From Ramlibacter algicola (GTDB lineage Bacteria; Pseudomonadota; Gammaproteobacteria; Burkholderiales; Burkholderiaceae_C), in the NCBI RefSeq assembly GCF_016641735.1, contig NZ_JAEDAO010000001.1, positions 806,001 to 870,000 of the forward strand: 64,000 bases of DNA, given 5' to 3'. The notes beneath the pieces are model-generated. The model worked only from the letters and a program-made list of their open reading frames with translations. It was not told the DNA's origin and searched no databases. Every line of letters begins with the position of its first letter. The first letter of the stretch is position 1. The translations under genes were made by a program, and so were the position numbers. Shown in pieces: positions 53,387-61,509 of the stretch.

Positions 53387-55108
53387 TCAGAAGTTGAGCG
53401 AGCGGATCTGCTTGCGCGAATCCGGGCGGATGGCCGCCAGCGCGCCGAGCACCCACTGCAGGCTGGACTCGGCGTCGGGTTGCTGGTCAGGCAGCATCGC
53501 GACCACGACGAGCAGCCGCAACGTGAGGTCCGTCGGCAGGGCCCGGCTGCTGCGCAGCCCGCTGGCCACGATCTGCTGCGCGCGCGAGGACGCCTGGTCC
53601 GCCGTGGTGGGGCCTTCGATCAGCAGTGCGAACTCGCGCTCGCCCGCGCGAGCGGCCAGGTCGACGTCCGTCGCGGCACGGCGCATGTGCGAGGCGGTGA
53701 CCACCAGCGCGCGGTCCAACGTGTCACGGCCGTGCTGGGAGGCGATGAAGTCGTAGTTGGCCAGCTTGGCCACCACGAGCGCGCAGGGATGCCGCTGGTG
53801 GCGCGCCCGCGTGAGCGTCGCCTCGAGGCGCTGCAGCAGGCTGCGGCGGTCGGCCAGGCCGGTGAGCGCGTCGGTGCGCGGCAGGGCCGACGCGCGCAGC
53901 TGGGCCTCGCGGCGGCGGCTGCCACGCCGGCTGAGCGCATAGAACAGGATCGGCATCTCGACCGCCGCGCCCATGGCGAGGCCGTAGCGCGTGAAGATGC
54001 TGTTGGGGATCAGGTTGATGCCGCGCAGGATCGGGAACAGCGCCATCACCATCACCGGCACGAAGCCCAGCGCGATGATGCGGATGTCCGGGTCGTCGGC
54101 CTTCGTCCACACGAACCCGATCAGCACCGCCACCAGCGCCAGCGAGAGGCCGGTGAGCGCGAGCCGCAGCTCGAGGATGCCGCGCGAGGGCAGCACGACC
54201 TCGAGCAGGGCGACGGCGAGCAGCACGCCGATCAGCAGGAACACGAACTGGTTCAGCCGGCGGGAGAAGCGCGCCGGCTCGGTCACGCGCTGCACGAACC
54301 ACAGCGCCGCCGGCACGGACAGCGCGGGCAGCACGAAGGTCGAGTGCGCGTTGAAGGTGAGCCATGGATCCCACAGGTGCTGCGCGCCCACGCCCATGTA
54401 CGCGGCCTGTCCCAGCGTGAACGTGACCAGGTACACCGCATAGATCGCGAACACGCGGTCGCGGAACCCCACGGCGTTGAAGACCGCCACCAGCGCGAGC
54501 AGCACCGAGATGCCGAAGTACGCGCCGAACAGGAACTGCTCCGTCTCGCGGGCGGCGAACAGCCGGGACTGGCTGGTCAGCCGGATGGGCGCTGCGAAGT
54601 CCACGCGCTGGTGCTCGATGCGCAGCCAGAAGCGCTCGACCTCGCCACGGCCCGGCGGCAGGTCGAAGGTCGGGACGCGGCCGGGCACCGGCCATTGCGA
54701 GACCGGGCGTGTGTCACCGGCCTCCTCGACGATCCAGTGCCCGTTCGGCCGCTGCCGGAACAGCTGCACGCGGTCGATGCCGGAGGACTGCACCACCACG
54801 TACCAGCTCTCGTTGTCGCGGACGACGGCGTCGAACCGGATCCACAGTGCGCCGGCGTCGATGCGGTATTGCTGGCCCGTGGCCATCGGCGCCCACGGCA
54901 GGGACTCCCCGGCGGCGACGACAGCCTGGATGTCGAGCTTGCCGTCGTGCTCCAGCCAGTACTGGGCGTGCTGCTCGAGCATGGCGTCCGGTTGCCCGGC
55001 TTCCAGGACGAAGGCTGTCGCGATGGGCGGCGCCTGCGCGGCTGCAGGGGCGATGCAGGACCACAACCACAGCAACAGCAGGCACGATCGGGCAACGAGC
55101 TGGACCAC
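53387..55108 (-). CDS. 7TMR-DISM membrane protein with degenerate GGDEF domain
   Basis: The 573-residue protein has a signal peptide, a periplasmic DISM-type sensing domain, seven membrane helices (about residues 195-395), and a C-terminal GGDEF-like domain that starts D-A-L-T-G-L-A-D-R-R. The catalytic G-G-D-E-F is A-G-E-R-E-F, so cyclase activity is doubtful; it could bind GTP or act as a receptor through protein contacts. GTG 55108 is preferred because GGAGGGAG is upstream and the longer frame starts inside the rpoH terminator. Confidence 0.85.
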   Translation of the reverse strand: MVQLVARSCLLLLWLWSCIAPAAAQAPPIATAFVLEAGQPDAMLEQHAQYWLEHDGKLDIQAVVAAGESLPWAPMATGQQYRIDAGALWIRFDAVVRDNESWYVVVQSSGIDRVQLFRQRPNGHWIVEEAGDTRPVSQWPVPGRVPTFDLPPGRGEVERFWLRIEHQRVDFAAPIRLTSQSRLFAARETEQFLFGAYFGISVLLALVAVFNAVGFRDRVFAIYAVYLVTFTLGQAAYMGVGAQHLWDPWLTFNAHSTFVLPALSVPAALWFVQRVTEPARFSRRLNQFVFLLIGVLLAVALLEVVLPSRGILELRLALTGLSLALVAVLIGFVWTKADDPDIRIIALGFVPVMVMALFPILRGINLIPNSIFTRYGLAMGAAVEMPILFYALSRRGSRRREAQLRASALPRTDALTGLADRRSLLQRLEATLTRARHQRHPCALVVAKLANYDFIASQHGRDTLDRALVVTASHMRRAATDVDLAARAGEREFALLIEGPTTADQASSRAQQIVASGLRSSRALPTDLTLRLLVVVAMLPDQQPDAESSLQWVLGALAAIRPDSRKQIRSLNF

Positions 55109-55156
55109 GGGCGCGATTCTCCCTCCCGCGCACCAGCGACGTGCGTAGTGGGACAA

Positions 55157-55184
55157 AAGAAAAAGCCCGGCGGACCGGGCTTTT
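55157..55184 (-). terminator. rho-independent terminator of rpoH
   Basis: Read on the minus strand: AAAAGCCCGG, short loop, CCGGGCTTTT, then a T-rich run CTTTTG. It lies 19 bases beyond the rpoH stop. Confidence 0.92.
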
Positions 55185-55202
55185 CAGGGAAGAAGCAACG
55201 CG

Positions 55203-56132
55203 TCAGGCGTAGGAAGCCAGCGCCTTGCGCATCTTCTTCATCGCGGCCGACTCGATCTGGCGGATGCGCTCGGCGGACACGCCGTACTCGGCGGCCAGCT
55301 CGTGCAGCGTCATGCCGCCGGAGCCGTCGTCGTTCACCTTCAGCCAGCGCTCCTCGACGATACGGCGGCTGCGCGCATCCAGCTGCTCCAGCGCGGCGGC
55401 GACACCGTCGGTCGCCATGGCATCGCGCTGGCGCGACTCCAGAACCGCGGTCGGTTCCTGCGTGGCGTCGGCCAGGTACGCGATGGGGCCGTAGGCCTCC
55501 TCGCCGTCGTCCGAGGGGGACGGGTCCAGCACCACGTCGCCACCGGACATCCGCGTTTCCATCTCGGCGACTTCCTCGCGCTTGACGTTCAGCTCGCGCG
55601 CCATCACGTCGATCTGCGCGTCGGTCAGCGTGTCGCGGTGCGTCTGCGCGCCGGCGTCGTCCTTGAAGCCCTGCTTCATCGAGCGCAGGTTGAAGAACAG
55701 CTTGCGCTGGGCCTTGGTCGTCGCGACCTTGACCATGCGCCAGTTCTTCAGGATGTACTCGTGGATCTCGGCCTTGATCCAGTGCAGCGCGTAGCTCACC
55801 AGGCGCACGCCCTGCTCGGGGTCGAAGCGCTTGACGGCCTTCATCAGGCCGATGTTGCCTTCCTGGATCAGGTCGCCGTGCGGCAGGCCGTAGCCCAGGT
55901 ACTTGCGCGAGACGGCCACCACCAGGCGCAGGTGCGACAGCACCAGCTTCCCGGCGGCTTCGAGGTCGTCGTGGTCGCGGTACCGGCGGGCGAATTCGCT
56001 CTCCTCCTCGGGCGTCAGCATCGGCAGCCGGTTCACGGCCGAGATGTACGCGTCGAGGTTGCCGAGCGAAGGAACGACCGCCCAGGGGCTCGCCAGCGTG
56101 AGGGCGCCGGGAGCGGAAGTGGAAGCAGTCAT
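55203..56132 (-). CDS. rpoH: heat shock sigma factor RpoH (sigma-32)
   Basis: A 309-residue sigma factor. Region 2 has L-R-L-V-V-A-V-S-R-K-Y and D-L-I-Q-E-G-N-I-G-L-M-K-A-V-K-R-F, the RpoH box Q-R-K-L-F-F-N-L-R is present near residue 130, and region 4 ends with L-A-A-E-Y-G-V-S-A-E-R-I-R-Q-I-E. It directs RNA polymerase to heat shock promoters. I chose ATG 56132: AAGGAA precedes it, and the earlier in-frame ATGs at 56162 and 56153 would lie in the promoter. A perfect CIRCE operator lies upstream, which points to HrcA control. Confidence 0.96.
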   Translation of the reverse strand: MTASTSAPGALTLASPWAVVPSLGNLDAYISAVNRLPMLTPEEESEFARRYRDHDDLEAAGKLVLSHLRLVVAVSRKYLGYGLPHGDLIQEGNIGLMKAVKRFDPEQGVRLVSYALHWIKAEIHEYILKNWRMVKVATTKAQRKLFFNLRSMKQGFKDDAGAQTHRDTLTDAQIDVMARELNVKREEVAEMETRMSGGDVVLDPSPSDDGEEAYGPIAYLADATQEPTAVLESRQRDAMATDGVAAALEQLDARSRRIVEERWLKVNDDGSGGMTLHELAAEYGVSAERIRQIESAAMKKMRKALASYA

Positions 56133-56160
56133 GCCCAGGGTTCCTTGTGTCATGGATGTC

Positions 56161-56190
56161 ATATTAGCACTCGGTTTGAGGGAGTGCTAA
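56161..56190 (-). promoter_or_regulatory. candidate sigma-70 promoter of rpoH overlapping CIRCE
   Basis: On the minus strand TTAGCA (56190-56185) and TAATAT (56166-56161) are 18 bases apart and could act as -35 and -10. Transcription would begin near 56154, giving a leader of about 20 bases before ATG 56132. The operator covers the -35 and spacer, so HrcA binding would block polymerase. Confidence 0.55.
56164..56190 (-). promoter_or_regulatory. CIRCE element (HrcA operator) upstream of rpoH
   Basis: TTAGCACTC, nine bases, GAGTGCTAA: a perfect match to the CIRCE consensus. CIRCE normally controls groESL or dnaK operons through the repressor HrcA. It lies 31 bases ahead of the chosen rpoH start. 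The other nearby gene (56274-56732) is on the same strand and ends upstream, so rpoH is the only candidate target. Confidence 0.95.
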
Positions 56191-56273
56191 GCCTGGAGTT
56201 CCCGGCTAATCCCGGGCTAAGAGAGCGCGAAGCGCTCAGCTCGGAGCGACTTCCCGAAGAAGTGAGCCTGAGC

Positions 56274-56732
56274 TCACCAACGGATGCCCAGCTTGCGGAA
56301 GAGCAGCGCGAGCACGAACAACGGCCCGACCCAGAGGTATTGGAGGTCCTCGAAGAAGGAAGGTTTCCTGCCCTCGATCTTGTGCCCCACGAACTGGGCG
56401 ATCCACGCCACGACGAAGATCGCGGCCGAGATCGGCAGCACGTGATCGCCCATGGCCTGCACGGCCACGATGCCCAGCAGCGAGAGCAGTGCCATGGTCA
56501 CCAGGAATACGGCCGACAGCCGCACGTAATAGACCATGCTGGCCAGGATGAAGGCATAGGCCACCCACGGATGCACCGCGTACAGCAGCCCGATGAGGCT
56601 GAGCATGATCAGCGGGATCGCCACGCAGTGGATCGCTTCGTTGCGCGGGTTCCGGTGGCTCTCGGCGTAGTGCGCCAGCAGCGCGTCGACACGGCGCGGG
56701 GCGGCGGCGCTGGCTTCGGTGGCGGTCTGCAT
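56274..56732 (-). CDS. DUF962/Mpo1-like membrane protein
   Basis: The 152-residue protein has the Mpo1 pattern: L-L-A-H-Y-A-E-S-H-R-N-P-R-N-E-A-I-H at about residues 19-36, four membrane helices, and Q-F-V-G-H-K-I-E-G-R-K-P-S-F-F-E-D in the second half. The yeast relative is an iron-dependent alpha-dioxygenase of 2-hydroxy fatty acids; histidines H22, H27, H36 and the G-H-K-I-E-G histidine are kept. AGGAG precedes ATG 56732. A GAGCGC/GCGCTC hairpin at 56223-56237 lies downstream. Confidence 0.85.
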   Translation of the reverse strand: MQTATEASAAAPRRVDALLAHYAESHRNPRNEAIHCVAIPLIMLSLIGLLYAVHPWVAYAFILASMVYYVRLSAVFLVTMALLSLLGIVAVQAMGDHVLPISAAIFVVAWIAQFVGHKIEGRKPSFFEDLQYLWVGPLFVLALLFRKLGIRW

Positions 56733-56782
56733 GGACGTCTCCTGGCGGATCTGGGGAAGAATGCAAGGCGGAGTGTGCACCA

Positions 56783-57139
56783 ATGCCAGCGCGTGAATCC
56801 ATGGTCTACAGCGTCCTGACGACGGTCGGCGACGAGGCCCAGGCCCGCCGCCTCGCGGGCGCCGCCGTCGAGCGCCGGCTGGCGGCCTGCGCCCAGGTCG
56901 AACGCATCGAGTCCCACTACCGCTGGGACGGCGCCTTGCATGCGGAGCCCGAATGGCGGCTGGTCTTCAAGACGTCGGCCGGCGCTCTCGAGGGATTGCT
57001 GGCCTGGCTGCGCGGCGCGCATCCCTACGAGCTGCCGCAACTGCTGTGGCAGGCGTGGGACGCCAGTCCCGGGTACGCCGCCTGGGTGCGCGCGGAGACC
57101 GGCGGCTCAGCGAATGGTGAGCCGCGCGGCGCCGGCTGA
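56783..57139 (+). CDS. cutA: divalent cation tolerance protein CutA
   Basis: A 118-residue trimeric protein with the CutA pattern: L-A-A-C-A-Q-V-E-R-I-E-S-H-Y-R-W, E-W-R-L-V-F-K-T, and H-P-Y-E-L-P-Q near residue 80. It was linked to copper tolerance in E. coli; the true role is open. GGAG is nine bases before ATG 56783. The 3' end overlaps the convergent selD/senC gene by 33 bases. Confidence 0.9.
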   Translation: MPARESMVYSVLTTVGDEAQARRLAGAAVERRLAACAQVERIESHYRWDGALHAEPEWRLVFKTSAGALEGLLAWLRGAHPYELPQLLWQAWDASPGYAAWVRAETGGSANGEPRGAG

Positions 57140-58174
57140 GCCGACCTCGCCGACGACGGCCGCCTGCCCGAAGCCGTGGGTGCGGAAGACATCCAGCACG
57201 CGGTCGACGGCCGACGGGGCGCACGACACCAGCAAGCCGCCGCTGGTCTGCGGATCGCTGAGCAGGGCCTGGTCCACGTCCTCGAAGCCGGCCGGCAGCG
57301 TGACGTCGGCGCCGTAGCCTGCCCAGTTGCGGCCCGAGGCGCCGGTGACGAAGCCGCGCGCCGCGAGCTCCCGCACGCCATGCAGCACCGGCACCTTGGA
57401 CCACTCGAGGGTCACCGGCAGGCGCGCGCCGCGCGCCAGTTCCAGCGCGTGGCCCGCAAGGCCGAAGCCGGTGACGTCGGTCAGCGCATGCACGCCTTCC
57501 AGCGCCGCAAGGTCGGGACCGGGCGTGTTCAGCTTGGTCGTGGTCGCCAGCATGCGCGCGTAGCCGTCGGCATCCAGCGCTTCCTTCTTCAGGGCGGCCG
57601 ACAGGACGCCGACGCCCAGCGGCTTGCCGAGCACGAGCACGTCGCCGGCCCGTGCATCCGCGTTGCGCCGGACGCGCGACGGATGCACCAGGCCGAGCGC
57701 CACCAGCCCGTAGATCGGCTCGACGGAATCGATGGTGTGGCCGCCCGCGATCGGGATACCCGCATCACGGCACACCGACGCGCCGCCTTCGAGGATGCGG
57801 CCGATGGTGGTGGTGGACAGCACGTTGATCGGCATGCCGACGAGCGCCAGCGCGAGGATCGGCTTGCCGCCCATCGCGTACACGTCCGAGATGGCGTTGG
57901 TCGCCGCGATGCGCCCGAAGTCGAAGGGGTCGTCGACGATCGGCATGAAGAAGTCGGTGGTCGCGATCAGTGCCTGCTCGTCGTTGAGCTTGTAGACGGC
58001 GGCATCGTCGGCGGTCTCGATGCCCACCAGCAGCTCCGGCGGGATGGGCAGCGACGCCGACCCCTTGAGGATCTCGGACAGCACGCCGGGCGCGATCTTG
58101 CAGCCGCAGCCGCCGCCGTGCGAGAGGGAGGTCAGGCGCGGCTCGGCCGCGGAGGGGGGAAGTGGGGCGTTCAT
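57107..58174 (-). CDS. senC: selenophosphate synthetase (SelD; SenC of the selenoneine locus)
   Basis: The 355-residue enzyme makes selenophosphate from selenide and ATP. The active-site loop G-G-G-C-G-C-K holds C23 and K26, matching C17 and K20 of E. coli SelD; it uses Cys, not Sec. The T-T-D-F-F-M-P, D-V-Y-A-M-G-G and G-G-H-T-I-D segments are intact. The start overlaps senB by four bases, so the two are translationally coupled. With senB and senA next to it, its selenophosphate is probably used for selenosugar, though it might also serve selenocysteine or tRNA selenation. Confidence 0.9.
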   Translation of the reverse strand: MNAPLPPSAAEPRLTSLSHGGGCGCKIAPGVLSEILKGSASLPIPPELLVGIETADDAAVYKLNDEQALIATTDFFMPIVDDPFDFGRIAATNAISDVYAMGGKPILALALVGMPINVLSTTTIGRILEGGASVCRDAGIPIAGGHTIDSVEPIYGLVALGLVHPSRVRRNADARAGDVLVLGKPLGVGVLSAALKKEALDADGYARMLATTTKLNTPGPDLAALEGVHALTDVTGFGLAGHALELARGARLPVTLEWSKVPVLHGVRELAARGFVTGASGRNWAGYGADVTLPAGFEDVDQALLSDPQTSGGLLVSCAPSAVDRVLDVFRTHGFGQAAVVGEVGSAGAARLTIR

Positions 58175-59160
58175 CGGCAATCCTGCAGCTCTTGCACCAG
58201 GGCGCGCACCGCGGCGCATTCGGCCGCCGGCTCGAACAGGCGCGCGCGGAGGGCGCATTGTGCGCGCAGCCGGGCCAGCAGCCCGGCTTCGGGGTCTTGC
58301 GACAGCTGCTCGTCGCGGCAGCGTCGCAGCAGCGCGGCGAGTGCAGCACTGTCGCCCGGCGGAAAGTACCCGCCGTACGCCGCGCCCAGCATGCCGACGT
58401 TGCCGGGGATGCGGCTGGCCAGCACCGGTGTGCCGCTGCACGCCGCTTCCATCACCACGTGCGCGCCGCCCTCGGCATGGCTTGGATGCACCAGGACGTG
58501 CGCGTGCTGGATCAGCCGCCGCGCGTCACCGTGCGCGAGCGGGCCGAGCCAGCGGTAGCCGGGACAGCGGGCCTGCACTTCCTGCACCTGTTGCCGCCAG
58601 GACGCGTCGGCCTCCCCGACGTGGCGCCACTGGATCGCCGGGTCGTCGCGCAGCCGCAGCGCCGCGTCGAACACGACTTCGGGAGCCTTCACGCTCCTCA
58701 GGTGGCCGACCACCGCGATGCAAAGGCGGCGCGATGTCTTGGGCCGGGCCACGCGCGGCGGCACGGACTGGTAGATGACGCGCGTCTTCGCGCGCAGCGG
58801 CGCGGGCAGCGCGTCCGGCCCTTCGGCCTGCAGCACCACCAGGCGGTCGGCGCGCTGAAGGGAGGGATCGCGATCCGGGTGGCCCGCGAAGTCGCCATAG
58901 AGGTCGGTGCCCGTCAGGACCAAGCCGACGCCGCCGCGCCCTTGCGCCGACCACGCAGCCAGCGCCGAGGCCGAGCGCACCGCGTGCAGTGCCAGCATCA
59001 CCTCGTCATCGGCCTCGTTCCCGTCGGGCCAGCGGTCGGTGATCCGGACCCGCCCCGTGCCGCGCAGCCACCTTGCCCAGCGGCTGGCGGTCTGCCAATT
59101 GCCGTTGTTGGCGGCGGCCAGCGCGGGACTTACGATGACCACCGATGAGGGACGAGGCAC
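58171..59160 (-). CDS. senB: selenosugar synthase SenB (glycosyltransferase fold)
   Basis: The 329-residue GT-B protein opens V-V-I-V-S-P-A-L-A-A-A-N-N-G-N-W-Q-T-A, the pattern of the family now called SenB, which joins selenophosphate to a sugar from UDP-GlcNAc. The C-terminal nucleotide-sugar half has V-V-G-H-L-R-S-V-K-A-P-E and H-P-S-H-A-E-G-G-A-H-V-V-M-E-A. Role is by homology and by linkage to selD and senA. GTG 59160 is used; GTG 59142 is an alternative. The start overlaps that of divergent senA. Confidence 0.85.
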   Translation of the reverse strand: MPRPSSVVIVSPALAAANNGNWQTASRWARWLRGTGRVRITDRWPDGNEADDEVMLALHAVRSASALAAWSAQGRGGVGLVLTGTDLYGDFAGHPDRDPSLQRADRLVVLQAEGPDALPAPLRAKTRVIYQSVPPRVARPKTSRRLCIAVVGHLRSVKAPEVVFDAALRLRDDPAIQWRHVGEADASWRQQVQEVQARCPGYRWLGPLAHGDARRLIQHAHVLVHPSHAEGGAHVVMEAACSGTPVLASRIPGNVGMLGAAYGGYFPPGDSAALAALLRRCRDEQLSQDPEAGLLARLRAQCALRARLFEPAAECAAVRALVQELQDCR

Positions 59161-60341
59161 CCGTGGTTTATAGCGCCGCCGAGCGGCTGAGGCGAGGCAC
59201 GCGCGATGACGTGCGCGAAGCCTTGCTTGACATCCGCACGCGCACGCTGGCGGTGGCGGACACCTACGTCGAGGCGCTCGGCCCGCAACTTGCCATCCCG
59301 CACGATCCGGGGCTGAACCCGCCCCGCTGGGAACTGGGCCACGTCGCGTGGTTCCAGGAGTGGTGGATCGCGCGCAATCGGAAACGAGGCCTTGGCCACC
59401 GCGCGGATCCGGACCACGAGCGTCCGCCAGCGACGCTGGCTGCAGCAGATGCCATGTTCGATTCCAGCCGCGTGGCGCATGCAACGCGCTGGGCCTTGCC
59501 GCTGCCGCCGATCGGCGAGGTGCGGCGCTGGCTGGCGAGCACGCTCGAGGCCACGTTGTCGCACCTCGACGCGCTGCCGCCGAATGCGACGCACGACGAC
59601 CTGTACTTCTTCCGCCTCGTCGCCCTGCACGAGGCGATGCATGCCGAGGCGGCGTGCTACATGGCGCGGACGCTCGGATTCGGGGTGCCCGGACTCAAGG
59701 CCGCGCCGGTCGTCGAGGGCGAGATGGATGTGCCGGCGCAGTCCTTCCGGCTAGGTGGCGCAGGCGACGGCTTCTGCTTCGACAACGAACTGGCCGCTCA
59801 TGAGGTGGCGTTCTCGCCGTTCCGCATCGACGCCGCGCCCGTGAGCTGGGACCGGTTCGGCGCGTTCGTCGACGCGGGCGGCTACGCCGAACCGCGCTGG
59901 TGGACGCCCGAAGGCTGGCAGTGGGCGCAGCAGCAGCGGGGCGCGCGACCGGCTTTTCCGCGTGGTGCCGATGCCGCGTTGCACCTGAGTGCGCACGAGG
60001 CGCAAGCGTGGTGCCGCTGGGCCGGGCGCCGCTTGCCGACGGAAGCCGAGTGGGAGTGCGCTGCCCTCACGCAGCCCCGGTTCCAGTGGGGCCACGCCTG
60101 GGAATGGACTGCGTCGCCATTCGAGCCCTACCCGGCGTTCGAAGCGCATCCCTACCGCGACTACTCGCAACCCTGGTTCGGCAGCCGGCTGGTGTTGCGC
60201 GGTGCGTGCGCGGCCACGTCGCCGTGGCTTGCGCATCCGCGCTATCGCAACTTCTTCGAACCCGGCCGCACCGACATCTTCGCGGGCTTCCGCACCTGCG
60301 CCATCAACCCAGCAGCGCCTGCGCGAACTCGCGCGCGTTGA
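59145..60341 (+). CDS. senA: selenoneine synthase SenA (EgtB-like)
   Basis: A 398-residue relative of the ergothioneine enzyme EgtB. The N-terminal DinB-like domain has H66 (W-E-L-G-H-V-A-W-F) and the iron-binding H162-x3-H166-x-E168 (L-H-E-A-M-H-A-E). The C-terminal formylglycine-generating-type domain has R-L-P-T-E-A-E-W-E and G-F-R-T-C near the end. SenA joins selenosugar to hercynine; EgtD, which makes hercynine, is not in the window. An alternative GTG start is at 59163. The 3' end overlaps ftsY by 38 bases. A plain EgtB cannot be excluded, but the senB-selD neighbours favour SenA. Confidence 0.85.
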   Translation: MRDEAPVVYSAAERLRRGTRDDVREALLDIRTRTLAVADTYVEALGPQLAIPHDPGLNPPRWELGHVAWFQEWWIARNRKRGLGHRADPDHERPPATLAAADAMFDSSRVAHATRWALPLPPIGEVRRWLASTLEATLSHLDALPPNATHDDLYFFRLVALHEAMHAEAACYMARTLGFGVPGLKAAPVVEGEMDVPAQSFRLGGAGDGFCFDNELAAHEVAFSPFRIDAAPVSWDRFGAFVDAGGYAEPRWWTPEGWQWAQQQRGARPAFPRGADAALHLSAHEAQAWCRWAGRRLPTEAEWECAALTQPRFQWGHAWEWTASPFEPYPAFEAHPYRDYSQPWFGSRLVLRGACAATSPWLAHPRYRNFFEPGRTDIFAGFRTCAINPAAPARTRAR

Positions 60342-61479
60342 AGGTCTCCAGGTCTTCCAGCTTCTCGCCGACGCCGATGAAGTAGACCGGGATCGGCTGC
60401 TCCTGCGCGATGGCGGCGAGAACGCCGCCCTTGGCGGTGCCATCGAGCTTGGTCACGACCAGGCCCGTCAGGCCCAGCGCCGAATCGAACGCCTTGACCT
60501 GCGCCAGCGCGTTCTGGCCCGTGTTGCCGTCGATCACGAGCAGCACCTCGTGCGGCGCATCGGCCTGCGCCTTCTGCACCACGCGCTTGATCTTGCGCAG
60601 CTCCTCCATCAGGTGCAGCTGCGTGGGCAGTCGGCCCGCGGTGTCGACGATCACGACATCCTTGCCGCGTGCACGTCCCGCACTGACGGCGTCGAAACTC
60701 ACCGCCGCGGGATCGCCGCCTTCCTGCGACACGATCTCCACCGTGTTGCGATCGGCCCAGACGGCGAGCTGCTCGCGCGCCGCGGCGCGGAACGTGTCGG
60801 CAGCCGCAAGCAGCACCGACGCGCCTTCGTCGGCGAGGTGCTTGGTGAGCTTGCCGATCGAGGTCGTCTTGCCCGCGCCGTTCACCCCGGCGACCATGAT
60901 CACCGTCGGCTGCTGCGCGCCGATCACCAGTGTCTTCTCCAGCGGCTTGAGCAACTGCGCGAGCGATTCCGACAGGATGTTCTTCACCTGCACCGGGCGC
61001 GTCGCGCCGGTGGAGGCCACCTTGCGCTTCACTTCGTCGAGCAGGTGCTGCGTCGCCTTCACGCCGGTGTCGGCGAGCAGCAGCGCGGTCTCGAGTTCCT
61101 CGTACAGGTTGTCGTCGATCTGCCCGCCGGTGAAGACCTCGGCGATGTTCGATCCGGTCTTGCGCAGCCCCTGGGACAAACGGTCCAGCCAGCGTTGCCG
61201 CTCGGGCGCGGGGGTGGCCGTGGGGGCGACGGGCACGTCCATCGGCCGCACGAGCGCGCTGCCGATCAGTCCGCCGCCTTGCGCCGGTGCGGGGGGCGCA
61301 GCCGTCGGCAATGGCGCGCCGACCTGCGGGGCAGCAGTGGGCGGCGGTGCGGTGACCTGCGGTGCTGGAGCGGCCGTGGGAGCCGTTGTCGCAGCCGGGG
61401 TGAGGTCCTGGACGGGAGCCGCGGGGACCGGCGCGGGAGCGGGGGTGGCGGCCGGTTTTCTGCGGAAGAAGCTGAACAT
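60304..61479 (-). CDS. ftsY: signal recognition particle receptor FtsY
   Basis: The 391-residue GTPase docks SRP-ribosome complexes at the membrane. After M-F-S-F-F-R-R-K comes a Pro/Ala-rich linker of about 70 residues, then the N domain and the G domain with G-V-N-G-A-G-K-T-T, D-T-A-G-R and T-K-L-D-G. The acidic A domain of E. coli is replaced by the linker. It diverges from the M16 peptidase gene with 30 bases between. Confidence 0.95.
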   Translation of the reverse strand: MFSFFRRKPAATPAPAPVPAAPVQDLTPAATTAPTAAPAPQVTAPPPTAAPQVGAPLPTAAPPAPAQGGGLIGSALVRPMDVPVAPTATPAPERQRWLDRLSQGLRKTGSNIAEVFTGGQIDDNLYEELETALLLADTGVKATQHLLDEVKRKVASTGATRPVQVKNILSESLAQLLKPLEKTLVIGAQQPTVIMVAGVNGAGKTTSIGKLTKHLADEGASVLLAAADTFRAAAREQLAVWADRNTVEIVSQEGGDPAAVSFDAVSAGRARGKDVVIVDTAGRLPTQLHLMEELRKIKRVVQKAQADAPHEVLLVIDGNTGQNALAQVKAFDSALGLTGLVVTKLDGTAKGGVLAAIAQEQPIPVYFIGVGEKLEDLETFNAREFAQALLG

Positions 61480-61509
61480 TGAAAGCGTTTCTAGAATGCG
61501 GCCCATTCT

